Assembly: GCA_934418125.1 (NCBI GenBank)
Contig: CAKRWT010000050.1
Span: 1-15,818, forward strand
Direction: 5' to 3'
DNA: 15,818 bases
Source: an uncultured Lachnospiraceae bacterium
GTDB taxonomy: Bacteria > Bacillota > Clostridia > Lachnospirales > Lachnospiraceae
Shown here: positions 1 through 7,637 of the stretch, in pieces
Layout: every line of letters begins with the position of its first letter
Numbering within the stretch: position 1 is the first letter of the stretch
Notes under the pieces: generated by a model
What the model was told of the DNA's origin: nothing
The model's input: the letters and a program-made list of their open reading frames with translations, nothing else
Databases searched by the model: none
Translations under genes and position numbers: made by a program

Positions 1-587
1 AGTTCAGACTGGATGGCATCCCTCCGGCAATGCGTGGTGTACCACAGATTGAGGTTACTTTTGATATTGATGCAAACGGTATCGTTAATGTATCTGCAAA
101 AGACCTTGGAACAGGAAAAGAGCAGCACATTACCATCACAGCAGGTTCCAACATGTCTGATGATGAAATCGATAAGGCAGTAAAAGAAGCTGCTGAGTTT
201 GAAGCACAGGATAAGAAGAGAAAAGAAGCGATTGATACAAGAAATGAAGCTGATTCCTTCGTATTCCAGACAGAGAAAGCTCTCAGCGAAGTTGGCGATA
301 AGATTGATGCCTCTGAAAAAGCAGGTGTTGAGGCTGACTTACAGGCTGTTAAGGACATCTTAGAGAAGACAAAAGACCAGGAAATGACAGACAGCCAGAT
401 GGATGAATTAAAGGCTGCTAAAGAGAAACTGACAACCTCCGCACAGTCCCTGTTCACAAAGATGTATGAGAACATGCAGCAGGCACAGGGCGGTCCGGAT
501 ATGAGCAACATGGGAGGTGCCGCTGACGCAGGCACACAGTCTGGTCCGGCAGATGATGTCGTAGACGGAGATTACAGAGAGGTCTAA
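1..587 (+). CDS. dnaK: Chaperone protein DnaK (Hsp70), C-terminal part, 5' end outside window
   Basis: ATP-dependent cytosolic Hsp70 chaperone that binds unfolded peptides with DnaJ and GrpE. Only the last 194 codons are present, and the frame is open from base 3. The first residues, [18 protein letters not shown], followed by [15 protein letters not shown], are the classic end of the substrate-binding beta domain. The helical lid follows, rich in E, K and A, and then a G/M/Q-rich disordered tail that ends [11 protein letters not shown]. The ATPase domain lies upstream of the window. The stop at 585-587 is followed by an intercistronic hairpin and then dnaJ in the same direction, as in the hrcA-grpE-dnaK-dnaJ operon. 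Any CIRCE element or HrcA control would be upstream and cannot be seen here. Identification is secure; the partial state is due only to the window edge. Confidence 0.98.
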   Translation, partial: FRLDGIPPAMRGVPQIEVTFDIDANGIVNVSAKDLGTGKEQHITITAGSNMSDDEIDKAVKEAAEFEAQDKKRKEAIDTRNEADSFVFQTEKALSEVGDKIDASEKAGVEADLQAVKDILEKTKDQEMTDSQMDELKAAKEKLTTSAQSLFTKMYENMQQAQGGPDMSNMGGAADAGTQSGPADDVVDGDYREV

Positions 588-620
588 GAATATCCTGCAA
601 GGAGATAAAGAAAGATAAAT

Positions 621-647
621 TCTAGGGCTGCGTTAAGCAGCCTTAGA
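621..647 (+). other. Intercistronic RNA hairpin between dnaK and dnaJ
   Basis: An inverted repeat forms an 11-bp stem, left arm 621-631 and right arm 637-647, with one G-U pair and a 5-base loop (GTTAA). The core is GGCTGC/GCAGCC. No T-run follows, so it does not look like an intrinsic terminator. It lies about 8 bases before the dnaJ ribosome binding site AGAAAGG (654-660). It could protect the 3' end of dnaK mRNA, mark a processing site, or lower dnaJ output relative to dnaK. The pairing is seen directly; the function is inferred. Confidence 0.6.
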
Positions 648-668
648 GTGGTTAGAAAGGTAATTGTC

Positions 669-1847
669 ATGGCAGAACAGAAACGAGATTATTATGAGGT
701 ATTAGGCGTTGACAAAAACGCTGATGATGCTGCGCTTAAGAAGGCATATAGAGTTCTTGCTAAAAAATATCATCCGGATATGAATCCGGGGGACGCAGAG
801 GCAGAGAAGAAATTCAAAGAAGCTTCTGAGGCTTATGCAGTATTAAGTGACCCGGAGAAAAGACGCCAATATGACCAGTATGGTCATGCAGCATTTGATG
901 GCAGTGGCGGAGCCGGTGGATTTGGTGGATTCGACTTTAACGGAGCAGATTTCGGGGATATCTTCGGAGATATTTTTGGAGATATTTTTGGCGGAAGCCG
1001 TCGTGGTGGCGGAAGAAGCAATGGTCCTATGAAAGGTGCCAATATCCGTACCAGCGTGCGCATTACGTTTGAAGAAGCAGTGTTCGGTGTCGAGAAGGAA
1101 ATCGAGCTGACACTGAAAGATGAATGTACCTCATGTCACGGAACTGGTGCAAAACCGGGAACAAGTCCGGAAACCTGTACCAAGTGTGGCGGTAAAGGTC
1201 AGGTTGTCTTTACCCAGCAGTCATTCTTTGGTACTGTCAGAAATGTACAGACCTGTCCGGATTGTCAGGGAACCGGTAAAGTGATTAAAGATAAATGTCA
1301 GGATTGCCGTGGAACAGGTTATATTGCCAATAAGAAGAAGATTCAGGTATCGATTCCGGCAGGTATTGACAATGGACAGTGTGTCCGTATCCGTGATAAA
1401 GGCGAGCCGGGAACCAATGGTGGTCCAAGAGGAGACCTGCTGGTAGAGGTTATTGTAGGAAGACATCCGATTTTCCAGAGACAGAATGAGAATATTTATT
1501 CTACCGTTCCGGTATCCTTTGCGGTAGCGGCATTGGGCGGCGAAATCATGATAGATACCGTAGACGGAAGAGTTATCTATGATGTGAAAGCAGGAACCCA
1601 GACAGATACCAAGGTTCGTCTGAAAGGAAAAGGTGTTCCGTCCCTGCGGAATAAAGACATCCGCGGAGACCATTATGTGACACTGGTAATACAGGTGCCG
1701 GATAAATTATCCCATGAAGCGAAGGAACTTTTAAGACAGTTTGACGAACAGTCGGGCGACACGCTGAATGCAGTCAGAAACGCATCAGGAGATAACCCGA
1801 ATGATAATTCCGGAAAGGGAAAAGGAAAGAAAAAGATTTTTAAATAG
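669..1847 (+). CDS. dnaJ: Chaperone protein DnaJ (Hsp40, type I)
   Basis: Co-chaperone that delivers unfolded proteins to DnaK and stimulates its ATPase in the cytosol. The 392-residue protein has every type I feature. The J domain covers residues 1-75 with HPD at 35-37. A G/F-rich linker follows and contains GDIF three times in a row (bases 954-989). The zinc domain has four CxxCxGxG repeats ([32 protein letters not shown]), and two C-terminal beta domains end the protein. I chose ATG 669 because AGAAAGG lies 8 bases upstream and the protein then begins [13 protein letters not shown], as the family does; an earlier ATG at 648 would add seven atypical residues. It lies 81 bases after dnaK and is probably cotranscribed. 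A terminator hairpin follows 13 bases after the stop. Confidence 0.98.
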   Translation: MAEQKRDYYEVLGVDKNADDAALKKAYRVLAKKYHPDMNPGDAEAEKKFKEASEAYAVLSDPEKRRQYDQYGHAAFDGSGGAGGFGGFDFNGADFGDIFGDIFGDIFGGSRRGGGRSNGPMKGANIRTSVRITFEEAVFGVEKEIELTLKDECTSCHGTGAKPGTSPETCTKCGGKGQVVFTQQSFFGTVRNVQTCPDCQGTGKVIKDKCQDCRGTGYIANKKKIQVSIPAGIDNGQCVRIRDKGEPGTNGGPRGDLLVEVIVGRHPIFQRQNENIYSTVPVSFAVAALGGEIMIDTVDGRVIYDVKAGTQTDTKVRLKGKGVPSLRNKDIRGDHYVTLVIQVPDKLSHEAKELLRQFDEQSGDTLNAVRNASGDNPNDNSGKGKGKKKIFK

Positions 1848-1860
1848 AAGTGAAAACATA

Positions 1861-1902
1861 GAAAATGCATCCCCCCTCACAATGTAGGCGGGATGCATTT
1901 TC
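1861..1902. terminator. Bidirectional intrinsic terminator between convergent dnaJ and the LytTR gene
   Basis: A perfect 13-bp inverted repeat: GAAAATGCATCCC at 1861-1873 pairs with GGGATGCATTTTC at 1890-1902 across a 16-base loop. The A/T-rich outer ends give a T-rich 3' flank in both directions, though neither has a long pure U-tract. It lies just after the dnaJ stop. Its right arm is inside the last codons of the minus-strand LytTR gene and encodes RKCIP, while the left arm lies beyond that gene's TGA. It should separate the two convergent transcripts. Confidence 0.8.
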
Positions 1903-2605
1903 TGTTCCAGTCAGCAACACGATTCATGATTTCGGTTTTCTTCCGGAAAGGAATCGGAATCGTAGAGCCATCCTTCATAATCAGAACGGAATCGTCACAA
2001 TTATCCACATAGTCTAAGTTTATCAGAAAGCTTTGTCCACAACGGACGAAGTTATCTTCTCCCTGGAACAACTGGGCAATCTGTGCCAGACTACCGGAAA
2101 AAGTAAGGGTATCCCGAAGCATGTGGAGAATGACTGTATGCCGCCCTGTTTCCAGATAAACAATATCATCATGGTAGACCGCCTGGGGAATCCCCTTTAC
2201 CGAAAAGGTCAACTGTGGTCTCGCTACTTTCGTTATGTCTTTGAAACGGGAAATAGCTCTTACGAAATCCTCATACCGGTAAGGCTTATTCAGGTAATAA
2301 AGGGCATTTACATCATAACTCTCCATGGCGTATTCCGTGGAGGAGGTTGTAAAGATAATGTCTGCTGTAAAGCCGGATGCCCGAAGTTCTTTCGCGGTTT
2401 CAATGCCGGATAAACCCACCATGTAGATATCCAGAAATAATAAAGCCGGTTGCAGCTTCGTATTCTTATATTCTTCTAACAGTGAAGAACCGGAGGAAAA
2501 AGTATGGATAGTAAAGGTAAGATTCCGTTCTGTGGCATATCGCTCCAGACTGTGTCTGGTCATGTGTAAATCCATGACAGAATCATCACAAATATAGATA
2601 AGCAT
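1877..2605 (-). CDS. LytTR-family response regulator (AgrA/LytR type)
   Basis: A 242-residue two-component response regulator. The N-terminal receiver domain (1-120) has the acidic pair D7-D8, phospho-acceptor D59 in LFLDIYM, T87/S88, and K107-P108. The C-terminal LytTR DNA-binding domain (about 130-238) contains the typical stretch FVRCGQSFLINLDYV. Proteins of this build bind direct repeats upstream of target promoters when phosphorylated. No histidine kinase or peptide signal gene is adjacent, so the partner is unknown. The ATG at 2603-2605 is preceded by GGGAG about 10 bases upstream, and an extended -10 promoter lies at 2655-2663. The gene is divergent from the DUF3048 lipoprotein, which makes that gene or itself a plausible target (inference). 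The last codons double as one arm of a terminator. Confidence 0.93.
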   Translation of the reverse strand: MLIYICDDSVMDLHMTRHSLERYATERNLTFTIHTFSSGSSLLEEYKNTKLQPALLFLDIYMVGLSGIETAKELRASGFTADIIFTTSSTEYAMESYDVNALYYLNKPYRYEDFVRAISRFKDITKVARPQLTFSVKGIPQAVYHDDIVYLETGRHTVILHMLRDTLTFSGSLAQIAQLFQGEDNFVRCGQSFLINLDYVDNCDDSVLIMKDGSTIPIPFRKKTEIMNRVADWNRKCIPPTL

Positions 2606-2654
2606 AAATTAAGTTCTCCCTGACAAGATACAAAGGTTAGTTTAATATGCTGTC

Positions 2655-2663
2655 ATTATAGCA
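2655..2663 (-). promoter_or_regulatory. Extended -10 promoter of the LytTR gene
   Basis: On the minus strand the sequence is TGCTATAAT, a perfect extended -10 (TG-n-TATAAT). No good -35 hexamer is seen at the usual distance, as is common with extended -10 promoters. The expected start point near 2648 would give a leader of about 43 bases to the ATG at 2605. Confidence 0.65.
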
Positions 2664-2715
2664 CAGAAATGGGAAAAAGGAAGAAGGAAACAGGTCTTTG
2701 GTCATTTGCTGACTA

Positions 2716-2724
2716 TGCTATAAT
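2716..2724 (+). promoter_or_regulatory. Extended -10 promoter of the DUF3048 lipoprotein gene
   Basis: TGCTATAAT, the same perfect 9-base extended -10 found on the opposite strand at 2655-2663. The -35 region is weak (TTTGGT at 2697-2702). The expected start point is near 2731, giving a leader of about 64 bases. With no terminator visible before prmA, this promoter probably also drives prmA, the VanZ gene and rsmE. Confidence 0.65.
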
Positions 2725-2794
2725 AAAGAATTGTGATATAGTATCAGTGTAAATGCGATACGAAAAATGTGTGAAACACGGGATGGAGGAGTCT

Positions 2795-3976
2795 ATGTTA
2801 TTAAAAAGAACAGCGATTGTAACAGGAGCTGCCCTGATGATGATGTTCAGTCTTGCCGGATGCGGAGCCGTGCAGGAAGAGCCGGAACCGGAAGTAGTGG
2901 AGGAAGAAGTAACGCCGGAAGAAACTGTGGAGGAAGAGCCGGAGGAGACTGCTGAGGAGCCGGCGACTGCTTATCCGGTAATAGAAGAGCGGGAAGTAGT
3001 AGATGGAAAGATACAAAGTTACCTGACTGGAGAGTGGACAAGCGAAGAAAGTGCTGCCAGAAGACCGATTGCAGTAATGATTCCTAATAATGCACCGGCA
3101 ATGCCGCAGTATGGGCTGTCCCAGGCAGGAATTATTTATGAGGCGCCGGTAGAAGGACGTATTACCAGATTGATGGCAGTCTTTGAGAACTTTGATGATT
3201 TGGACAGGATTGGACCGGTCAGAAGCTGTCGTGATTATTTCCTGTATGTTGCCATGGGATATGAGGCAATTTACTGTAACTGGGGACTGGCAAAGCCTTA
3301 TGTGGAAGAACTGATTAACAGAGAAAATTATTATAATGTCAGTGCAGCGGTGGATGGTATCCACAATCCGGCAGATGAAGCCTATGGCAGGGTAAGCAGA
3401 CCAGGCTATGCGACGGAATTTACCGGCTATCTGATGATAGATGGTCTGTTTGATGCAGTGGACAGATTAGGCTATGACTGGAATTATGACGAGAATTATG
3501 TACCCCCATTCCTATTCGCGGCAGATGATGTAACAGCCGACTATGCAGACAAGGAAGCTGCCACCATGATTTATCCTGGCGGTAAATCAGAGAGCAATTC
3601 CGGTGGATACGGTGCATATCATCCATACTTTGAGTACCACGAAGAGGATGGTTTATACTACCGTTATCAGGATGGTAAGGAACAGATAGATGAATATAAT
3701 GGAGAACAGCTTGCTGTCAGCAACGTAGTATTCCAGTATTGCCATGGAGAGGTAAGGGATGACCATGATTATCTTGCTTTCGGTGTGCATGGAGAGGGAG
3801 ATGCCATTGTATTTACCAACGGCAAAGCCATCAAAGGAACCTGGATGCGCTATGATGGGGATTTTACACCGGCAAAATTCTATGATGAAGATGGTAATGA
3901 GATTATCTTTAATCAGGGAAAGACCTGGGTATGTAACATCTGGCAGGAATATAGTGAATTTGTGGAATATGAATAA
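2795..3976 (+). CDS. DUF3048 (YerB-like) lipoprotein
   Basis: A 393-residue predicted lipoprotein. The start ATG 2795 has GGAGG 5 bases upstream and gives a clean lipoprotein signal: K4-R5, a hydrophobic core at 7-19, and lipobox LAGC with Cys23. An ATG 42 bases earlier would add charged residues in front of the signal and is rejected. A strongly acidic E/P-rich linker (about 26-66) leads to a DUF3048 module. This starts at RPIAVMIPNN, includes GIIYEAPVEGRITRLMAVF and DRIGPVRSCRDYF, and ends with a C-terminal part after about residue 250. The protein should be anchored to the outer face of the membrane by Cys23. The biochemical role of this family is not established. The Bacillus member YerB is encoded beside pcrA and ligA; nothing of that kind is adjacent here. 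Confidence 0.9.
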   Translation: MLLKRTAIVTGAALMMMFSLAGCGAVQEEPEPEVVEEEVTPEETVEEEPEETAEEPATAYPVIEEREVVDGKIQSYLTGEWTSEESAARRPIAVMIPNNAPAMPQYGLSQAGIIYEAPVEGRITRLMAVFENFDDLDRIGPVRSCRDYFLYVAMGYEAIYCNWGLAKPYVEELINRENYYNVSAAVDGIHNPADEAYGRVSRPGYATEFTGYLMIDGLFDAVDRLGYDWNYDENYVPPFLFAADDVTADYADKEAATMIYPGGKSESNSGGYGAYHPYFEYHEEDGLYYRYQDGKEQIDEYNGEQLAVSNVVFQYCHGEVRDDHDYLAFGVHGEGDAIVFTNGKAIKGTWMRYDGDFTPAKFYDEDGNEIIFNQGKTWVCNIWQEYSEFVEYE

Positions 3977-4017
3977 AAAGAAAGCCATATAGAACAGGCA
4001 AGAAAGGATAACCTGAC

Positions 4018-5004
4018 ATGAAATGGATGAGATTTCGTATAAAGACCATTACAGATGCGGAGGATATTATTATCAGTACGCTTTACGATATTGGGCTGGA
4101 AGGAGCGCAGATTGAAGACAAGATTCCCCTGACTCCGTTAGAAAAAGAGCAGATGTTCGTAGATATTCTGCCGGATACACCGGAGGATGACGGGGTTGCC
4201 TATCTTAGCTTTTTTGTAGAAGAAAAGGAAGACGGCAGTCTGGAACTGAATGGCATGGATACAGACAAGGATACCATTGTGGCACAGATTGAACAGGAGT
4301 TAGAGGAACTGAAGTTCTTCATGGAAATCGGGGAAGGAACGATAGACGTCACAGAAACTGAGGACCTGGATTGGATTAACAACTGGAAACAGTATTTCCA
4401 TCAGTTCTATATTGACGATTTACTTGTCATTCCATCCTGGGAAGAGGTAAAAGAGGAGGATAAAAACAGAAAGATTCTCCATATTGACCCCGGTACGGCT
4501 TTTGGTACCGGAATGCACGAGACAACACAGCTTTGTATCCGCCAGATTAAGAAGTTCCTGACGCCGGAAACAGAACTGTTAGATGTGGGAACCGGAAGCG
4601 GTATTCTGGCAATTCTTGCACTGATGTATGGAGCAAAGCATGCCATTGGCACGGATTTAGACCCCTGTGCCGTTGATGCAGTGGCACAGAATATGGAAGC
4701 CAACGGAATACCAGAAAGTGCCTTTCAGATGATGATAGGAAACATTATTTCCGATAAAGAAGTGCAGGACAAAGTCGGGTATGAGTGTTATGATATCGTA
4801 GTAGCCAATATTCTTGCGGATGTACTGGTGCCTCTGACACCGGTCATCGTACATCAGTTAAAGCCGGGCGGCGTCTATATTACTTCCGGTATTATCAATA
4901 CAAAGGAAGCAGAGGTACGGGCAGCGGTGGAGGCTGCCGGTCTGGAGATTCTGGAAGTGACCTATCAGGGAGAATGGGTATCCGTAACCGCCAGAAAGAA
5001 TTAA
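4018..5004 (+). CDS. prmA: Ribosomal protein L11 methyltransferase
   Basis: SAM-dependent enzyme that trimethylates lysines of ribosomal protein L11. The 328-residue length is normal for a Firmicute PrmA. The N-terminal substrate-recognition domain (1-100) is acidic. WINNWKQYFHQF is the linker motif. HIDPGTAFGTGMHETTQLC precedes SAM motif I, DVGTGSG (189-195), and VVANILADVL (about 261-270) forms the active-site NIL motif. ATG 4018 has AGAAAGG 10 bases upstream. It lies 41 bases after the lipoprotein gene with no terminator between. In many Firmicutes prmA directly follows dnaJ and precedes rsmE; here other genes separate all three. Confidence 0.96.
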   Translation: MKWMRFRIKTITDAEDIIISTLYDIGLEGAQIEDKIPLTPLEKEQMFVDILPDTPEDDGVAYLSFFVEEKEDGSLELNGMDTDKDTIVAQIEQELEELKFFMEIGEGTIDVTETEDLDWINNWKQYFHQFYIDDLLVIPSWEEVKEEDKNRKILHIDPGTAFGTGMHETTQLCIRQIKKFLTPETELLDVGTGSGILAILALMYGAKHAIGTDLDPCAVDAVAQNMEANGIPESAFQMMIGNIISDKEVQDKVGYECYDIVVANILADVLVPLTPVIVHQLKPGGVYITSGIINTKEAEVRAAVEAAGLEILEVTYQGEWVSVTARKN

Positions 5005-5027
5005 CGGACAGAAAGTAAGAGCAGAAA

Positions 5028-5525
5028 ATGTTGACCAATAAAGGAAACAGAAATAAATGGCGTCATCTGGCAGGGGCATTAGCCCTTGTCTGGATGTGCG
5101 TTATTTTTGGTTTTTCGGCACAGACCAAAGAGGAGTCCAGTGTTGTCAGCGAAGGACTAAGTTATCAGCTGGTCAATTCGACTGGACTGCTGTTTCATCT
5201 GCATCTGGACGAAGAACAGTTACAGGTAATTTCCATGATAATCGAGCATTATGTGAGAAAAGCAGCGCACATGACAGAATATGCGATTCTGTCTATATTG
5301 CTTTACCTCTGGTTTGGTTACTGGGAATGGAAGACCGGAAAGAAAATATTGCTTGCGGCTTTGGTGGCGGCACTTTATGCAGCCAGTGATGAATTCCATC
5401 AGCTGTTTGTGCCAGGCCGGGCAGCGGCGGTAAGCGATGTGCTCATAGACAGCAGCGGAGCACTGCTTGGGGTTATCCTGGCGGGAGTGGTAAGCACAAT
5501 CATGGCAGCCCACCGGCGTAGATAA
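5028..5525 (+). CDS. VanZ-family membrane protein
   Basis: A 165-residue integral membrane protein of the VanZ-like family. The features are an N-terminal membrane segment (about 14-31) ending FGFSAQ, a soluble loop with SSVVSEGL, the family motif RKAAHMTEYAIL, two hydrophobic segments (about 84-100 and 106-121), the motif DEFHQLFVPGRAAAVSDVLIDSSGALLG, and a last membrane helix before a basic tail HRRR. The name comes from a teicoplanin-resistance protein, but most relatives are of unknown role and this context suggests no antibiotic function. The ribosome binding site is poor (AAGAG). It lies between prmA and rsmE with gaps of 23 and 22 bases, so it is probably translated from the same mRNA. 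Confidence 0.88.
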   Translation: MLTNKGNRNKWRHLAGALALVWMCVIFGFSAQTKEESSVVSEGLSYQLVNSTGLLFHLHLDEEQLQVISMIIEHYVRKAAHMTEYAILSILLYLWFGYWEWKTGKKILLAALVAALYAASDEFHQLFVPGRAAAVSDVLIDSSGALLGVILAGVVSTIMAAHRRR

Positions 5526-5547
5526 CAGATGGAAATGGAGAAGGAAG

Positions 5548-6288
5548 ATGTACCAGTTTTTTGTAGAGCCGTCACAGATTCAGGACAAAAGAATTGTGAT
5601 TACAGGAAATGATGTAAATCATATTAAGAATGTACTACGTATGAAGATTGGAGAAGAGATTGCGGTCAGCAATGGTATTGACGGCAAGGAATACCGCTGT
5701 GGGATAGAGGAACTGGGAGAAGACCGGATTGTCTGCACGCTGCGTTTCATCAAGGAAGATGGAGTAGAGCTGGCGTCACAGATATATCTGTTCCAGGGGC
5801 TTCCTAAGGCAGATAAAATGGAGTTGATTATACAGAAAGCGGTGGAGCTTGGTGTCCATGAGGTAATTCCTATGGCGACGAAGCGTTGTGTGGTAAAACT
5901 GGATGAAAAGAAGGCGGTCAGTAAGATAAACCGCTGGCAGGGCATTGCAGAAGCGGCGGCCAAGCAAAGTAAACGTGGTGTTATCCCACAGGTTCATTCT
6001 GTTATGAATATGAAGGAGGCTGTTGCTTATGCCGGGGAAATGGAGGTAAGGCTGATTCCCTATGAACTGGCAGAAGACATGGCACATACAAAGCAGTTGA
6101 TTGAACAGGTAAAACCGGGGCAGAAGGTAGCGATTTTTATCGGACCGGAAGGTGGATTTGAAGAAGCAGAGGTACAGATGGCATTGGAAGCAGGGATTGA
6201 ACCAATTACCCTGGGGAGAAGAATTCTTCGTACAGAAACAGCAGGTTTTACAATACTTTCCTGGTTAATGTATCACTTAGAGCAATAA
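5548..6288 (+). CDS. rsmE: 16S rRNA (uracil(1498)-N(3))-methyltransferase RsmE
   Basis: SPOUT-class methyltransferase that makes m3U1498 in 16S rRNA near the decoding centre. At 246 residues the length is usual. It has a PUA-like N-terminal domain (1-70), including ITGNDVNHIKNVLRMKIGE, and a knotted C-terminal domain. Key motifs are LFQGLPKADKMELIIQKAVELG, read in two parts around residues 88-109, then IGPEGGF (198-204) and LGRRILRTETAG (222-233), which form the SAM knot. The start ATG 5548 has GGAG 7 bases upstream. It lies 22 bases after the VanZ gene. A 121-base gap with no clear terminator separates it from the cysteine desulfurase. Confidence 0.96.
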   Translation: MYQFFVEPSQIQDKRIVITGNDVNHIKNVLRMKIGEEIAVSNGIDGKEYRCGIEELGEDRIVCTLRFIKEDGVELASQIYLFQGLPKADKMELIIQKAVELGVHEVIPMATKRCVVKLDEKKAVSKINRWQGIAEAAAKQSKRGVIPQVHSVMNMKEAVAYAGEMEVRLIPYELAEDMAHTKQLIEQVKPGQKVAIFIGPEGGFEEAEVQMALEAGIEPITLGRRILRTETAGFTILSWLMYHLEQ

Positions 6289-6409
6289 ACAGTCATAATA
6301 TATAGTAGATAGGAATATAATAAGCGGCATTAAAATTACGGCACAGGAAGGTGCTGTTACAGGAGTTTATGCTGCGAAATGAACATATAAAAGTAAAGGA
6401 ATGATACAG

Positions 6410-7564
6410 ATGGAAGCGTATTTGGATAATTCTGCGACAACCCAATGTTTTGAAGAGGTTGCGCAGCTCATGCATCAGATTATGTGCGTTGATTACGGAA
6501 ATCCCTCCAGTATGCATCATAAAGGAGTGGAAGCAGAGCAGTACCTGCGGGAATCCCGCGGAATACTTGCCAGAATATTAAAGGTAAATGAGAAGGAAAT
6601 TCTGTTTACTTCGGGAGGAACGGAGTCTGATAACATCGCGCTGATAGGTACAGCCATGGCAAACTATAGACGGGGGCGGCATCTGGTTACTACCACGATT
6701 GAGCACCCGGCGATTTTGCAGACCATGAAGTATCTGGAAGACCAGGGCTTTGAAGTGACTTATCTGTCGGTAGACAAAGAGGGAAGAATCAGCCTGGAAG
6801 AACTGGAACAGGCAATCCGGCCAGACACCATACTGGTATCGATTATGCATACCAACAACGAAATCGGAACGGTACAGCCTATTGCAGAGGCCGGGGACCT
6901 GATTAAACGCTGCAATCCACAGACGTTGTTTCATGTAGATGCAGTACAGGGATTTGGAAAATTCCATATCTATCCTGCCAAGATGCATATTGATTTGTTA
7001 TCGGTCAGTGGGCATAAGATTCATGGACCGAAGGGAATCGGCTTTCTGTATATCCGGGATGGTGCCAAAGTGAATCCCATAATTTATGGTGGCGGACAGC
7101 AGAAGGGTATGCGCTCCGGCACGGAAAATGTACCTGGTATCGCCGGACTTGCAAAGGCAGCCCAGATGGTATATCAGAATCTGAATGAGGATATGGATAG
7201 AATGTATGCCTTACGGGAGATGTTGATTCATGGGCTGGAGCCAATAGAAGGTATCCGGGTTAATGGTAATCCTGGCAGAGGCGATGCGGCACATATTGTC
7301 AGTCTTTCCGTCAGGGGAATCCGAAGTGAAGTTCTGCTGCATGCACTGGAAGAGCGGGGAATTTATGTTTCGGCAGGAAGTGCCTGTGCTTCCAATAAGC
7401 CACAGACTTCAGCTACTCTGAAAGCGATTGGCGTAGAGAAAGATTTGCTGGATTCCACGATTCGTTTCAGCTTTTCTGTCTTTACAACCGAGGCAGAAAT
7501 CCAGTATACTATACAGGCGTTAACAGAACTGATTCCAATGCTGCGCAGATATACGAGGCGTTAG
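6410..7564 (+). CDS. Cysteine desulfurase (NifS/IscS family), likely ThiI partner
   Basis: PLP enzyme that removes sulfur from cysteine and carries it as a persulfide. The 384-residue protein has YLDNSATT at the N-terminus, FTSGGTESDNIALIG, HTNNEIGTVQP, HVDAVQGFGK, PLP lysine K203 in SGHKIHGPKG, RSGTENVPGIAGL, and catalytic C326 in SAGSACASNKP. I prefer ATG 6410 to ATG 6401 because AAAGGA (6395-6400) abuts 6401 but lies 9 bases before 6410. thiI follows 73 bases downstream, the same pairing as nifZ-thiI in Bacillus subtilis, where this enzyme supplies sulfur for 4-thiouridine in tRNA. No iscU, sufU or iscR lies nearby, so a dedicated role with ThiI is more likely than general Fe-S assembly (inference). 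Confidence 0.93.
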   Translation: MEAYLDNSATTQCFEEVAQLMHQIMCVDYGNPSSMHHKGVEAEQYLRESRGILARILKVNEKEILFTSGGTESDNIALIGTAMANYRRGRHLVTTTIEHPAILQTMKYLEDQGFEVTYLSVDKEGRISLEELEQAIRPDTILVSIMHTNNEIGTVQPIAEAGDLIKRCNPQTLFHVDAVQGFGKFHIYPAKMHIDLLSVSGHKIHGPKGIGFLYIRDGAKVNPIIYGGGQQKGMRSGTENVPGIAGLAKAAQMVYQNLNEDMDRMYALREMLIHGLEPIEGIRVNGNPGRGDAAHIVSLSVRGIRSEVLLHALEERGIYVSAGSACASNKPQTSATLKAIGVEKDLLDSTIRFSFSVFTTEAEIQYTIQALTELIPMLRRYTRR

Positions 7565-7637
7565 GAGTACAAGATGGGATTATTCCAAAGCTGTGAGGGA
7601 TAACCGGTAAGCTGATACAGCAAAAGATGGAGGAAAT

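Noticed and set aside
1221..1673. 150-residue open frame on the minus strand inside dnaJ
   Set aside because: It is antisense to a certain gene, has no family-like motifs and no ribosome binding site that I can see; it is a shadow frame.
2610..2641. Two GTT-containing half-sites that resemble a LytTR direct repeat
   Set aside because: The sites (around 2610-2618 and 2633-2641) each miss consensus positions and are 23 bases apart, one to two more than the usual spacing; too weak to call an operator.
2801..3364. 187-residue minus-strand open frame inside the lipoprotein gene
   Set aside because: Low-complexity S/L/F-rich translation produced by the antisense of the E/P-rich linker; no independent support.
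5028..5525. VanZ-family gene as a glycopeptide-resistance determinant
   Set aside because: No vanA-type ligase, vanX/Y or VanRS is near; the family is broad and mostly unrelated to resistance.
6316..6321. TATAAT in the rsmE-desulfurase gap as a promoter
   Set aside because: There is no extended TG and no recognisable -35 at 16-18 bases upstream (TCATAA at 17). The hexamer alone in A/T-rich sequence is not enough, although some promoter here is possible.
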